Assembly (NCBI GenBank): GCA_001051155.2
Contig: JYIP02000004.1
Span: 4,210,383 to 4,274,382, forward strand
Length of the DNA stretch: 64,000 bases
Reading direction: 5' to 3'
Source: Chrysoporthe austroafricana
Lineage: Eukaryota > Ascomycota > Sordariomycetes > Diaporthales > Cryphonectriaceae
Shown: one piece after another, positions 43,568 through 56,361 of the stretch
Layout: every line of letters begins with the position of its first letter
Position numbering within the stretch: the stretch's first letter is position 1
Position numbers and translations under genes: made by a program
Notes under the pieces: generated by a model
The model's input: the letters and a program-made list of their open reading frames with translations, nothing else
Told to the model about the DNA's origin: nothing
Database searches by the model: none

Positions 43568-46500
43568 ATGACCACAGACGCGCAGCCCAACGCGCCCGAC
43601 TCTAGCGCATCGAGTGCAGGTGTGAGTGCGGGCGTGAGCATCAGCCCTGATCCCCTAGCAGCTACAACTACCGCTGCGGCCACGGAATCCATATCGCGCC
43701 CGCGGTACAAGCACTCCCACTCGAGCTCCAACGCCTCGAGACGACGTGTCCCGCGCTCGGACCCGGACTTCCTCTCCGACCGCGCGACCTCTCAGCTCAT
43801 CCGCCGTGTGCTCTGCCCACAGCAGGTGCCCGACCGAGGCAGGACTACGCCCCCTCCCATCGACGAGCTGCTGCCGCCCCTGACGAGCCGGAACGATGTC
43901 GACCTGCAGCTCTACGCGATCATCGCGATCGTGCTGCGAGACTTCGTGCAGACCTGGTACAACAAGATCACGCCGGACGAGGCATTTGTCGCAGAGATCA
44001 TCCAGATCATAGCGCATTGTACGCGAGCCCTGGAGCAGAGGCTCAGAAAGGTCGACGTGGAGAGCTTGTTGTTTGACGAGCTGCCGGACCTGTTCGACAA
44101 GCACGTCCAAGGTCAGCCCCAGACAACACCGCTTACTTCTGGCCAAGCATCTATTAACAGCTACGACCCCTAGCTTATCGGGCATCTCACAGGCTTCTCG
44201 TACGGCCTCCGGTCGAGGTGGATGGCAGGGAAATCTACCATTCATTATGCCCTCTACCTCATTTGTCTCCCTTACCGAGACTTGACAAGCCTGGGACTGT
44301 CTCCGAGCAGGCTGAGAATGAGGTAGCCTACCGTCAGCTGCTCGTGCAGGGCGTCCTGGCTGTTCTTTTGCCTACAGAGGACCTGGAGAATGAATGCCTG
44401 ACAGCTCTTGTTGGGCAGATCTTGTCGGAGCTGGTTATCGGCGGTGTTATTGTCAACAAGGCTTCGGAACCTTGGATGATCTGGACCGGTCTGACCATCC
44501 TGGCAGAAGTGATAGGTCGCCGGAGACAAGGCTCCTCAGGACCTGCCCTAAAACGGAATGGCCGTCCCTCCTCGACGGCGAAGGGCTTCTCGATACCTGA
44601 GCTGCTGTGGTCTCTTGTGCACTACATGTTTGCTCTGACGGGGCTGGTACGGGTCTTCGTCACAACATTGGCCATGAGCCGGTCTCTGCCTCCTCGCGGG
44701 CACCAGCTGTCCCCGCAAAAAGATGACCGAGCACATCACTATCTCGAGCCTGCGACTGCGGATACGAGCTCGGTTCAGCTGGAGACTGGCTCGGCGAAGA
44801 CACCTATTCTAGCCTTCGCTATATGGCCCACGATATCGAATCTGATTGGGATGGATCGTCGCATGCCGTGGCTCCTAGGCAGCCTGTCCATGATGCAGTG
44901 GCTGGCCATCGGAGGTCCCGGACGTGCGGCTGGTTCGGATGGAGTCGTTGACAGGTAGGGAGCACACCTTTCTCTTTCCTCTCTCTCACCACACCGATTT
45001 ACAATGGTCGTCACACCGCATGAGACTTCGGTCACTTGATCTCGATTCTCTTCCACTCAGCTTCCAGAGTGCAATCAGTTTGCAAGTGCAGGCGACTGGC
45101 GCTCTGCACCTACTTTGATGCTCAAGTAGAGCACCGCGAGGTGACATTGGTGGGTGCATGCTTTGAAACGCCGGGAGATGGAATCCGGTGACCCAATGCG
45201 CATCTGGTACCACATTTGCCCCAATGTCAGGCGAGCATGTGGTGGAACACACCTTGAGGACCTACTGCGGCCAAATCGGCAGCCACAAAGCCCGACAACG
45301 TTACCACAGAACCCGCAGGAGCTGGGTTCATGCAGCCGTTCCCAGATGGGTCATCTCGGCGGGCCAATTGCGGCATGCTACCGTCATGCATGCAGCCGAT
45401 TGCACGGATGGGAATCGTGGGGCTTGCACGGCCGTCCATCCGCGAGCCTCATTTACGCGCCCGCCGCCCAACTTCAGGGCTGGTGCCAGGATTGACTCGC
45501 TGACCAAGCACACCCCATTCAAACCTCATGATGATCGATCTCATCGACTGCAACCCACCCCGCTGCCCTGCCGGACACCATGCAATACCATTCGCACCCT
45601 TCCGTCATTTACGTTGGCGAGACTCCGGCACGCAGGCCTGGCTATTCCCAATCAGTACCGATGCCCCTAGGGCCCGTCACAGTGTCAGCATCGGGTTGGT
45701 ACACGGTGCATTGACATCGGGCGGGACGACCCCACGCACAGCAGTGACGATGTCTTCACATGTGCGCCCAGTCCGCACGCTGGGTCGTTTCGACCGGGAA
45801 GAGTCGTCGTTATGGTCAGGGATCGTCATATCTTGGACGGCAAGCTGCTGTGGAGAGCATGGCTGCCCAATGATGGATGTTTGACCACTTGAACATCCTT
45901 GTCTTGCTGCCAGGCGTATTCAACACCTACTTCTCATCCCAACAATCGTCCGGTATACCGCATCTGTCCGGGGGGAGGGGTCGGTATTGCCGTAGGATGA
46001 CCTTGCCCACAACGTCGAGTCGTGGTCTCGCTCCTTCGATCCCTAGCGATCACGCCCGCTTCTATACACCCCCTTTAAGGCCGTCCCTGCAGCAAGATGG
46101 ATTTGCTGCCGCTGTGGTGTTCTCCCCACCTCCCGGGGCACTTGTCAAGGGTCAAGGACCCGAACGGAGTTCCTTCGTCCTGGGATTTGTACCGCGTCTT
46201 GCGCAGGAAAAAGGATGAGCTGCCATGATGGCCCGGTACCACTTCGTTTGCTCTGGCTCGCAGGGCCTGCTCACCCAATGGCGTGCATCTTATCATTTTC
46301 CTAAACAGTTGTTATTTGGCTCTGATATGCTACACAATTGTTCCTGACCTTCCAAAAAGCAAAGCAAGCCCAAGCGAACTGGCTATCGTCGATTGCTAAC
46401 AAGCAACTGTCTTCAACAGGCTCCTCTCTGACGCGATTCATCGCTATATCCTCGAACCGGGGATGTTACCCACAGCGCTTCGAAATCTCCGGGGCGCTAT

Positions 46501-46936
46501 CTTTCCGAACAACGGCATGGGCTCCCAGACGCTTTTCCCTCCCGAGTCTGATCACGAGTTGCAAGCCCTGAGACGGAAATGCGCTAGTGCGCTATGGACC
46601 CTTGTTCCCCAGAGTGTGGGCAGGCTTTACTTTGGCGGCAACGCCTCTTCCTGGTTGGCAGAATTGTTGACCGGCTCTGAAAGCTCACTGTCAGAACCGT
46701 CGCTACGGTCCGGTCCGACTGGTACCAATGACGGTGGCGACAGTGGACATGACCTAGAAAGGGACCCAGACGCGCATATCATCGCCGCGATCGAGACAGA
46801 CATCCTTGACGTTTTCAGCGATTCTTACTGCAATAAGCACCTCATGTACAGCGCCCTGGAACTGGTCCTGGTGCGATTGATACCGGAGCTGGCCGAGAAG
46901 GGCATCGTGGAGCTGTGGGAAGAGCGGTTAAGCTGA
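43568..46936 (+). CDS. PXA-domain protein, three exons with a 1.46-kb intron
   Basis: PXA domains occur in sorting-nexin-type and ER-contact proteins such as fission-yeast Pxa1. This protein probably acts on endosomal or vacuolar membranes. Exons are 43568-44111, 44174-44954 and 46420-46936; total 613 residues. The first 75 residues are a Ser/Ala-rich tail. The PXA region runs from about 80 (ATSQLIRRVLCPQQ) through DLQLYAIIAIVLRDFVQTWYNKI to GIVELWEERL at the C-terminus. It has no PX or RGS domain. Intron 1 is 62 nt. Intron 2 spans 44955-46419 with a good branch site GCTAAC near 46395 and splices Asp-Arg-Leu-Leu-Ser in frame. A hydrophobic segment near 390-410 may contact membrane. Confidence 0.88.
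44955..46419 (+). other. unusually long intron (1,465 nt) of the PXA gene
   Basis: It begins GTAGGG and ends TTCAACAG after a CTAAC branch site. Other introns in this window are 50-326 nt. Inside are open stretches of up to 160 codons without recognisable domains, and I found no clear terminal repeats. It may hold an old insertion. Confidence 0.75.
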
Positions 46937-48739
46937 GTTGACCGTGACACGGGAACGATATCGATGTGGCAGTCCTCCCGAGAGTTCTAGTCTCGAGCCC
47001 TGGCGACCCCTTTTGTCATACGTATCATCATCCATGCTGCACACACGTACAATGCCCCTTGACTGACGTAGGTACACACACGCACGTTGAAACTATGTGT
47101 CCAGCCGCAAATGATCCGCCAATATTTCATAATCCGTCATATAGGGAAATTTGAAGGGTGGGACACTGACACCTTTATTATTGGTGGCCCTTGTCTTAGC
47201 CGATCAGAACACCCCCGCAAAATTAAGAACTGCCATCCTTGAGGTACCCGCGCAACCATGAATCTCTGTACAACCCTAGGGCGGGCGGGCTATGTGCACG
47301 CTATAGGTCGAGCCTCGAGGGATGTGCCTCGAGGGATGTGCCTCGAGGGATGTGTTACGTCTCACTGCAGCGGACACGGAGGGACATGGTGCGCGCGCAG
47401 CCCGCCCTCCAGCCGGCAAGCCAGGGCGCGAGCAATCATCGCAAGGCATCAATGCACGCAAGCCGGTAGCCCACGCATGGCGGCCCTGGCCGGCACACTC
47501 AGAGTCACCTACATAGCAGGATCTGAGGGGTCGAGACCGGGACGGACGGAGCCAAGCTTGGCAGGAGGTGTTTCATTCGCCTTGTGACGGCTAATTTTAG
47601 GGGTTCCAAGCCTGTCTCCCCTACTGGGCAGCCACGGCCTCCTCCTGAACGAATATGCAGATGGCCGCCCCTGTTGGTGTGGGGGGGATGTGTACATCCG
47701 ATCCACTTCCGTGTCTCTGCTCGCTTGTTGCCTACTCGATGACTCGCTCCCGTTGCAACTCAGCAGTGGGATGACCAGATCAGATGAGCCGCCTGAGTTC
47801 TCCACACGTACCTCCACCGCGGGCCTCGTTGGACTTGCTCTGCTGTGTATGGTCGTCTGTTGGTCATCTCAGGCTGCTGAGCCCTTGACTCTATTCTATC
47901 CTTCGCGGTACCAGTTCACCGCCGGACCGGATGTAGCTGGGAAATAAGCAGGAAGATAGCCCTTGTCCCAAAAAGAAACCTCCTGATCCAGTGTTTCTTG
48001 CTTCCAGTCCTCCGTGTTACCCCGTCCCTCATGCTGCCGTCCATGCCATCCGTGCCGCGCGCTGCTCTGACCTGAGCAATCCGGGTTACAGTACACCTCG
48101 GCCCATATAGTAGGAAGTATTACGTGAATGCTCGCAAGAATAAGGAAAGAAAAGGAAAAGCAAACAGCAGGGGGAAAAGAAAAGAGGTTCCGGAGCCGGG
48201 AATCTTTCTCCGGGTGCAGGAATAGAAGCGCAATGTCGAGATATTCGTTGTCGCGTGAGCGGGAAAGTCTTCAGTTCCGAGGTAAAATGACCTGAAAGCT
48301 GGATAGTAGGGTATAGGTGCGTTGCCGCCGGTATGTGTGGTAGGTGTGATATCTGTTATTTGCAAATTGCTGCTGATCCGTATATATATGACTCTGCCGT
48401 TGCACACGTATGTGGTGGTGTTGGGCAGGCATTTTCTGATTGCCAGTGCGCTCCGATTCCGTCATTTGATTGTAGTGTCGTGGGACGTGGTCTCCGTGTA
48501 AACCCCCGAGGCCATTTTCTTCGCTTAGTCCCTGTGGAGGGAGGGCCGTTCTTCGTTGTCAGACGCCGTGATAGTTACCAAAGCTGGCTCCCGTGCGTGA
48601 GTAGCAACATTCTAAAGAGTTCGTGGAGATTGATCCTCAGGGAGTGAGGAGGACACGTACAATGATAAAAGTGGAAGAGTGATCCATCGAGCCAAGCCTT
48701 CAATAAATGAAAGGCGAGGCTGGACGTCTTCAGCCCGTA
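46937..48739. other. convergent intergenic region with short tandem repeat
   Basis: 1.8 kb between the ends of the PXA gene and the CENP-B-type gene. It contains three direct copies of a 14-mer at 47313-47354. No gene was supported; an 85-codon frame at 47690-47947 with a hydrophobic segment is not convincing. Confidence 0.45.
47313..47354. repeat. three tandem copies of CCTCGAGGGATGTG
   Basis: Exact 14-bp units at 47313-47326, 47327-47340 and 47341-47354. Each holds the palindrome CCTCGAGG. Confidence 0.95.
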
Positions 48740-50777
48740 TCATGCTGCCATTGTTTCCTCGCTCTTGACAAACTCGTCCTGACCTTCGGTATGCTGCCCA
48801 GTGTTGCTCATCTCGGCATCGCCCTCCGGTATGCGATCAAGCCCGCCAATTCCAATGCCCATCCCCAGGCCACTCAGCGCAGGAGGCGCCATGCTCATGC
48901 TCGCCTGGCCCCTCGCAGCAGCCTGTTGCGCCTGCTGGTGGAGCCTCAGCTTCTCGGTCAGCCGGATCACGGCATTGTAGTCGGTCTGGTCGACGAAGCT
49001 GTTGGGTCCGCTGTTCGCGATGAAGGAGAGCAGGGTGTCTGCCGCCCTCCGAGCGTCCTCCTGGCTGGGCGAAACAGGCGACGAGGCGACAGATGAGAGC
49101 GTGGCGCTCCCGATCACAGGTGTCGTGCTGCTCCCGCCTTGCTGCTGTGTCCCCCGACCCTGGAGGCTGCTCGAGCTACTGCTGTGGTGCAGCCCGGGGT
49201 GGGCCGACTGGTGGTGCGGCGACATGGTGCTGTCGAGGCCGAAAGGGCCCGCCCCTGCGAACTCGTGGGCGGGCGACTCGAGTGCCGAGGATGGTCCGGT
49301 CGAGGGGACGCCCTGGTGGCCCTGTGGGAACTTGGGCGTCGCGGGCTCGTTGGGCTGGTTGGACTCCGTCTGGTTCAAGTACTCGAGATCGAGCGTGGGG
49401 AAGGTCTGGCTCCTCGGCCGTTGAAAATTGGGACCCCCAGGTGGAAACTGCCTGGCTTGATCCGACGACAGGAAACCGCCGACGTTGGGATCCGGTGAGA
49501 ACGTAAACTGCCCTGTACCTGTCGGGCTGAGGTTGCTCTCAGAGAAGGACGAGCCCGCTGTCTCGGAGTTGAATACAGAGTGCTTGAAAGTCGAATCAGC
49601 CCCTCCAGAAGGTGGTTCGTTGAAGTCCATCATCATCGAGCTACTTCCACTTTCCTTCTCTTCCTCGCCGCCAGTACGGCCGCCCGAGAATGGCGACGGA
49701 GATTGGTGGTGAACCGGAGATGCCGAGGAGATCGCGCTGGACGGCTGAGAACTTGGCAAGATCGGCGAAGTAGTTGACAACTTAGAATTAGCAGCACTGG
49801 GGATGTTGGTCTCGGAGGCTCGCCGGGTGAGGCGCCCTCCCATACCGTGCTTCTGCTTGAACTTCTCGAGCCATGACGGATTGTTGATCTTAGTCTCGGC
49901 CTCTCGGAACGGACGGGCATACATGCGCGCCTGCTCCTGGATCTCGGCATCAGACACGCGTCGTCCTTTGTGCTGCTCATTGCGCAGCCAGTTGGCCAGC
50001 GTCTTGTCGATGTCCGGAATCTTGCCCTTGGCTTTTTTGACGGGCGAGCTGTTGCGCTCCTCTGGATTCAGCCACTTGTCTTTCCGACTGAGGACCTTGG
50101 ACACGGTACTGTAGAGAGTGTCAGCCCTATCCGCCCGTGCTTGGTGTATGCCAAGTTCTACAAAGTTGCTGGGCGCAATCGGGTTCCAGAGGACAGATGC
50201 AGGCTCGTCATGCTCACCTTCGTTCCACCCCAAACATGGCACCAATTTCAGTCTGCTTCATGGACGGGTTATCGATGTGATACTGGCACATACGCCGGCG
50301 GTCGTCGTCCGTCAGAGTTTTTCGCGGCTGAGCCGCAACCGGCGTTATAGGTGGTCTTGTGGCTTTCAACGACAATACCCCAGCAGACGCAGGAGTTAAG
50401 GCGACCGGAGGCGACGCATTGAAGCTACCCGGGTTTGTCAACATGCTCGGCCATGTAGGATGCGAGGGTACCATCAGCATCGGGAGCGTCGGGTGGTGTG
50501 AAGGCGGGGGAGGCTGTGAATGAGGATGTAATGCCGGCTGTGGAGGTGTCGCCGGTGGCGGCATCCGGCCCAGAGACTCGGAGGGAAGCCCATGGCCATG
50601 GGAGATAGGAGGGATGTAAGCATACGCTCCTCCGCCGCCGTAGTCTCCCATTGTTGTCGGCATGTATGGACTCATGTCGCCCCATTGGTCGCTTGCAAAG
50701 GCCTGTTCATGATGGGCGAGGTGAGTATCATGGTCCATGCTCGAGGACCCTCCGATTCCTCCTTGGCTGTGCATCAT
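48740..50777 (-). CDS. CENP-B/Tc5-type DNA-binding protein, two exons
   Basis: Exons are 50777-50218 and 50108-48740 with a 109-nt intron (GTGAGC...CTACAG); total 642 residues. The N-terminal 150 residues are low-complexity, rich in Pro, His, Gly and Met. A Psq-type helix-turn-helix spans about 155-200 (DDDRRRMCQYH...GVERSTVSKVL), followed by a CENP-B/Tc5 helix-turn-helix at about 215-285 (IDKTLANWLRNEQ...NPSWLEKFKQKHG). The intron lies inside the first motif and the splice restores it. The rest is Ser/Pro/Gln-rich and ends with an acidic tail. There is no DDE transposase core, so this looks like a domesticated DNA-binding half used as a regulator. Targets are unknown. A very long upstream region precedes it. 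Confidence 0.87.
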
Positions 50778-53700
50778 GTGTACTCCAGAGAGCCTTCGTA
50801 TTTTCAGAAGACTACTCTCGAGAGGAGGGGGGGTTTTAACCCCGAGCTGGCGATGCTCCTTGTATTATTGCTAGGAGTCTCCGGAAGGAGTACTCGAATG
50901 CGTGGCTTGGTGGGTGCCGTGTGATGTACGGGGAGGGTGTCTCTGTGCCCGACAAGACTGGCGTGATCCGACCTCATGAACGCAAGGCGACATGCATAAG
51001 ATAGCGACGATTGGTTCCCGGAAGAGGTTCGTGTAATGTATCGAGCTCCGTCTTGGGTTAGGAACCTTGACTCCTCGACAGCTGCAGCCGTCGATGGTGG
51101 AGTAGAGCACCAACGGACTGCCCGAAAGAAGGTATATGCAAATGCAATGCAGGCGCCGAGCTTGGACAAGCCAAGGAAAGGGCGAAGGCGAGATTTCAAA
51201 TCCCAAAAAGGCTTTGCGAGGTCCGGGGGATTTTTGAAACAGGGCCTGAAAACTTTCCTAAGATCGATCTTTAGCCTGCTTCCTCGTCGATATCAACGGC
51301 GAGGCCGTGCTGATGAGCTCGTTGCTACGACAATGCGCATGGTCAGTTCCCTTTTCCCGTACCTCCTCTTATGCAAGACTCCATGCCGGCCATATAGAAT
51401 TCCACCCGACGACATTGTTTTGGAGAGGGGGTGGGGGCGAAAGAGGGATGAAGGTGCTCACAATTTCCACAGGCCGTTCATCGAAGGACATAGCACAAGC
51501 AACTGCCGCACATGAAATGCTCTTTCTAAGTCAACAGATGCTAGGTAGAGCCAGTACTCAGGCAGATGGCTCGCAGCAATCGGAATGAGCCTACTGCGGA
51601 GCAAACGCCGCAACGCACTTGCAGACGCTGATGTACAGTGGCCAGCCACAGGATCCGAGCGATGGGCCGCACGGCGACTACATGTATGTTTGCAAAGACG
51701 GCCTGTATCGACAGGGGTGGTCCTGTACCCCCGTCGGTAGGGTGGCAGAGGAGGGGGTGGATTAACAGGGGCCGCAAAGAGGAGAGAAGACGGATCAATA
51801 AGGACAGAGAGAACTCGCTTGGGTTGCTCTGGAGTGGATACGCAGTGATGCGAGGCCTGGCAGCTAGACAAGGCTTGTCCAGAGGGACTGTGGTAGCATG
51901 GGGTTTCGACTGCCAGGGCGATAGGCGCAGCAGGCTGCGGAAAGGTTGAGGGTGCAACTAAGATACCACCACATGGGTCATGGACTTATCAGATCAACGA
52001 GGGGGTGAGGCAATCTGAACCACGAACCAGATATCTCGCTTGCTGTGAAATTGGGTTGGGATGACAATCAGCACACTTCAATGTTGCGTCGTGGGATCGG
52101 AGATGGGCCCAGCCATGCGAAAGGATCGAACCGATGAGAAGAGAAGAGACGATGATGTATGTGAGTTCCGGTGGAGGTGGTCAGGGAGGTCTGGGACAAG
52201 GACAGGAAGAGCGATCCAACGATTTGACTGTCCCCTAATTGCCCGTCCAATACTTCACCCAATAGTACTACTACTGTGTGAGAGACGGCGGCCGAGTCGT
52301 GCGAATCAACGAGTCTGGATGGCATGTCGTTCAGCGAGGCGTCCTGACTTGGGTGGATCGGACCGGGTTTACTGGAGTCGACCCACTTGCAATGGTCCAA
52401 GGACCCCATTGTCAATGAAACTCTTCGGCGGGAAGTGTGTGAGGCGACCGCGGAAGCTCGTGATGTCAAAAAAGATCTGGGCAGCAAGATGATCTCATCC
52501 GGCATGATATGCTGAATCTCGGCAAGGAGAATGCGCAAGATGTTGTAATTAAACATTAGCAAATGCTAGGCTCTCATCGTTCAGGCCAACCATCCGAGCA
52601 GCTGGGCGACCCTGGTGATTTCGGGGCCGAGTTTGTACAAGTCCCAAGATGCGCCGTGGTGCTGATGAATTCATCCGGTCGCAAGAGGCTCTAGCCGAGA
52701 GGCTGATTGGACCTAGCCGTCCTAGAATTGTCGTCTCGACCCTCAGTTGACAATGTCTGCGCCGAATAGACGGCGCACATGAGTGAGATTCCTCATGAAC
52801 GAGCGGCGAACAGAGCACTTTGTGCAGGCGGCTCCGATGCGGCCCGTCTGTGCAGTATGCGCGTCCCGCCCACGCCGGTCGTCGTGGGCTGCTAGGGTCC
52901 CAGTAGGCTTTGATCATGGCCTGCTCAAAGCCAAGCCAAGAGCTGAGAGCTACGGCCAAGGGTTTGAAGGAAGATCTGTTCCCCGGGCGGGTCCTCAATA
53001 GTGGACCTCCTCGATGGATTTAGGAATCAGAACGCCGCGGGCCAGGATTCCTTGCGAGTCATCCAGAGGATGAGGGGACCTGGAGAGATGATGCTAAAGT
53101 GGGAAGCTTTGGAGCCGGCTACAATGCTCAAACCTTCCATCGCGCCGCTGTCAGGAGGTGCTCGTTCCTGCAGACCAGGTACCCGCGACCCTGACGTTGA
53201 CGATCAATGCATTGTGACGAGGGTCGACGGTTCGCAATCCGGAGACCCGAGTGCGCATCCCTTCGCAACGACGAACCAACATGTCGCTAGTAGAGAGCGA
53301 TCCGGCCGTCCGCGGCTGATATTCACCCTTTTAGTATCTTTATAGGGTGCATATTGCTGACCCTCGCTTTGCGGAGAAAGCAGAAACGGCACTGACACAA
53401 GGGAAGAGTAGTATACCGGTGCGGGCACAAAAACCGATGCTAGCATGGCCCCAACACCACATCACGACCCGGTCGTCTAGCGCGGTCCCTCGCTACCAGC
53501 GGCTTTCGTAATACCATGGCTGGGTGGCTGGATCGCTATGTCGGTTGATTGCTTCAAGAGAGAATGCAGAAGCTGCTCTGACCTAGACCCAAACGAGCAG
53601 AATCCGAATCTCTGGGAAGCCATATAGGCAGCATCACTTTAGATCTGACAGCCCCTGGACATCATGAGGTGAGAGGTTGAGCATACGATCCAGACCACTG

Positions 53701-56361
53701 GCCAAAGTCACTGACCAGAAGCCGCGCAAGCGGTTGCACTGCTCGACCGTTGAGCAAGCCGAGAGAAGGGTCGGACCATAACGCGTCGGGAACCGCCCTA
53801 GTAAAGTTTGTCAATTCCGGCTTGTATTCCAGTTTGCCAGCTGGTATCGTGACCCCTGCTCGTTGTCAGCTCTCCCCATGCCGATGCTAGTGGAGGAAGG
53901 GCACTGTTATAGTCTAGTGCCTGAAGCTGACTGCTCATGACACTCAACGCCTGTCAACCCATTGCACACATGGCGTAGGGGCGGTCGCTTGCAGGAATGA
54001 GAACTCTGTATCTCATCCGTTAGGGCGACGCGGGCTTAATCGGCCTCGGGATGAAACAAGAGACGGTTTAAACACCCGGCGCATCCTGATATGAAGCAAT
54101 CTATGATCAATCCGAGTGGCAGGTCTCCGCTCGGCGCATGGACATCTCGAGGCCAGCAAGGCTTTATGATCTGACGAGCCAATCGCAAGCCATGCGGGGC
54201 TGCCAGTCTCTCAGTAAGCAGCGTAGCCAGGTCCCCCAACTTCTATAGACAGGTGGGAAAAGATGCTCCAGCGAAAAACGTTCGTATCAACTTAATTGCT
54301 GGGTGGAGATGATAAGACAGGAATGGGTGTTCTCGGCAACTGTCCACGTCTGTGCGTTCCAGAAGACGGCTGTGCCGGCTGAACGCCACACGTGGGCATG
54401 CGAACATCCTCATCGCAATCGTGCAACCTCACGTATTCATTGAGACAGAACCAAGTCGAGGCCTGGCACAGCACGGCACAGGTAGCTCTGTCAGGGCAAT
54501 AAATGGCGCCACAACTGCTTGCTCGTAGCGCAGTCGCATCTGCCGTGTCCAGCACCCTGGCGACCGGGGGACATGAACGCGATTTGCTGCTCCGCTGTCA
54601 GAAAAAGAAATGAGGCGGGACGGACCAGGCATGGGGACGATTGTCGTTGTCCCAAAGAGTCCGGGCTCACGCGTAGCTCTCTTGTACGAGCAGAAGCAAT
54701 GCGCCTCACTAGCCTCAGGCACGAGACATGCGGCGCGTCTGTATGCAGGCCGCACCCGCATCCTCGGGTGACAAGGCCCGAGCTGCCCAGGCCCGCATAA
54801 GCCCGCGTGCATTGCCCTTGCTGAGGGTTCATGTAGGGTCTCGCCGTCTCGACGTTGCGGCTACGCAGACGAAGTAGAAAAGAGCAGAGTCCTTTGAGAA
54901 CGGATCTTGAAGATGGCGAGTTCGAGGAATGGCAGGCGTGTTAGTTCGTCGATGAGCATCTGCCGGTTCTGTCTGTTCGCTGCTGCCCCGCAGGCTCTGC
55001 CGCGATGTTGTGGCATCTGCCTCTGTAGTATAGACGGGGTAGAGGCACAGTGCAGTTCTGTACAGGATCTGTCGAGCTGGGCCTCGGCGGCAAGAGTCCT
55101 GTCGTGAAAGGCTGATGAGCCCGCAGTGGTGCATGCAGAAGCAGGGGCACACTTCCTGAATCGGCTACTCGTATGCTCATTGGTGTAAACAGTCCGGGGT
55201 TGGGTGGGAATCCAGACTTCATGGTGGTAGAGCGTATGTACATACCTAGCTAGGTACGGAGCACCTTGGCATCCTCGGCAAATTTTCGTCTCATCTGACA
55301 ATCTGCCGACCATGATCGGGGTCCATCCTAGGCCCTTGCATTTGACGCATCCACAGAAGCAAAAAGCTTCGAGCCACCCAAGACATCGAGGACCGGAGAT
55401 TTCGATCTCAACGCTGGTAGGACAAAGATGGCCATGACCGCCTCTTCTCGAGACACGCGAGACTGGGGCAGTGTAGCACATCGCAACACTTTGACGTCGC
55501 ATCCCGAGCTCGCAGTGGCATTGTGTAAAGTCAGCGCATGTGGGGAACCCAGAGGACGCAAAGAGACCCAGAACTCGGAACATTGGTGCCAGGTCGTTGG
55601 CCGCTGATGAATGGTCATTGCTCCGTACTGCGCTGCTGTAAGCGCTGGCCTGACCGCCACTGCCTATGCCTGCACATAACATCCTGTCTGCACTCTGGAT
55701 GCAAGATCAATCTGCATTCGGCACAACGTTGCTTATGATTCCGCATGTTACTGCATATCGAGGAGCCATACGTGCCATCCTCTCAATGCAACCAAAGACT
55801 CATGGCGGTGTAGTACTTTCTTCACGTCCATAATTTGTCAGGTAGCGGCTAGTCAGCTCAATGTTGGACTGAAAATTGTAACGCTGCAGCATCGAGACTC
55901 GGAGTGGACCGAGAGATAGCACTGTATCTTGTTCTCATTTGTGGTGTCAAGCAACATTGTTCCCTATACTCGTCACTGAGTCGCTGCGTATCCATTATGA
56001 GATGACCAGGCGGCTGAAAGTACGACGTCATGCTGTCATTCGAGTGCCGATCCATCGATATGCCAGAATCGGAAGACTGCGTCCCGAATTGTGTCGTGCT
56101 TCCCGTGAATCCGCCTCCACGACAGCGCAAGCAATTGCTGCGGATCGAGGTACCCCCCGCATAATGGATGAAGAAGGCCTCAGTCTTCTTATCGCTCTAA
56201 AGCCTCTGTCGTGGGATCGACATAGTTCCTAAGGTGTCTCTCAATCCCTTCCAAGGAATATCTAGAGATGACCTCGCGGCGGTGGGCGAGAGAATGAACA
56301 ACATCCCAGGCAGAGGATCCACGGCTCGGCAGACAGAGCACCGGTGATCGAGGCTACCAAC
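50778..56361. other. 5.6-kb region without a recognisable gene
   Basis: This region lies upstream of the CENP-B-type gene and downstream of the Rbg1 gene. Open frames of up to 273 codons (54861-55682, minus) occur but have no motif, irregular composition and many Cys/Ser/Arg, as expected from GC-rich noncoding DNA. I tried to join frames by splice sites and found no conserved peptide. Confidence 0.45.

Noticed and set aside
45188..45670. 160-codon open frame inside the long PXA intron, considered as a nested gene or extra exon
   Set aside because: No motif, and the flanking exons already join conserved PXA sequence without it.
47690..47947. 85-codon frame with a hydrophobic stretch, considered as a small secreted or membrane protein
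   Set aside because: The hydrophobic segment is internal, there is no N-terminal signal peptide, and no upstream features support a gene.
54861..55682. 273-codon open frame on the minus strand in the second desert
   Set aside because: High Cys/Ser/Arg/Gly content without domain pattern, as expected in GC-rich noncoding DNA; the plus strand also stays open in parts.
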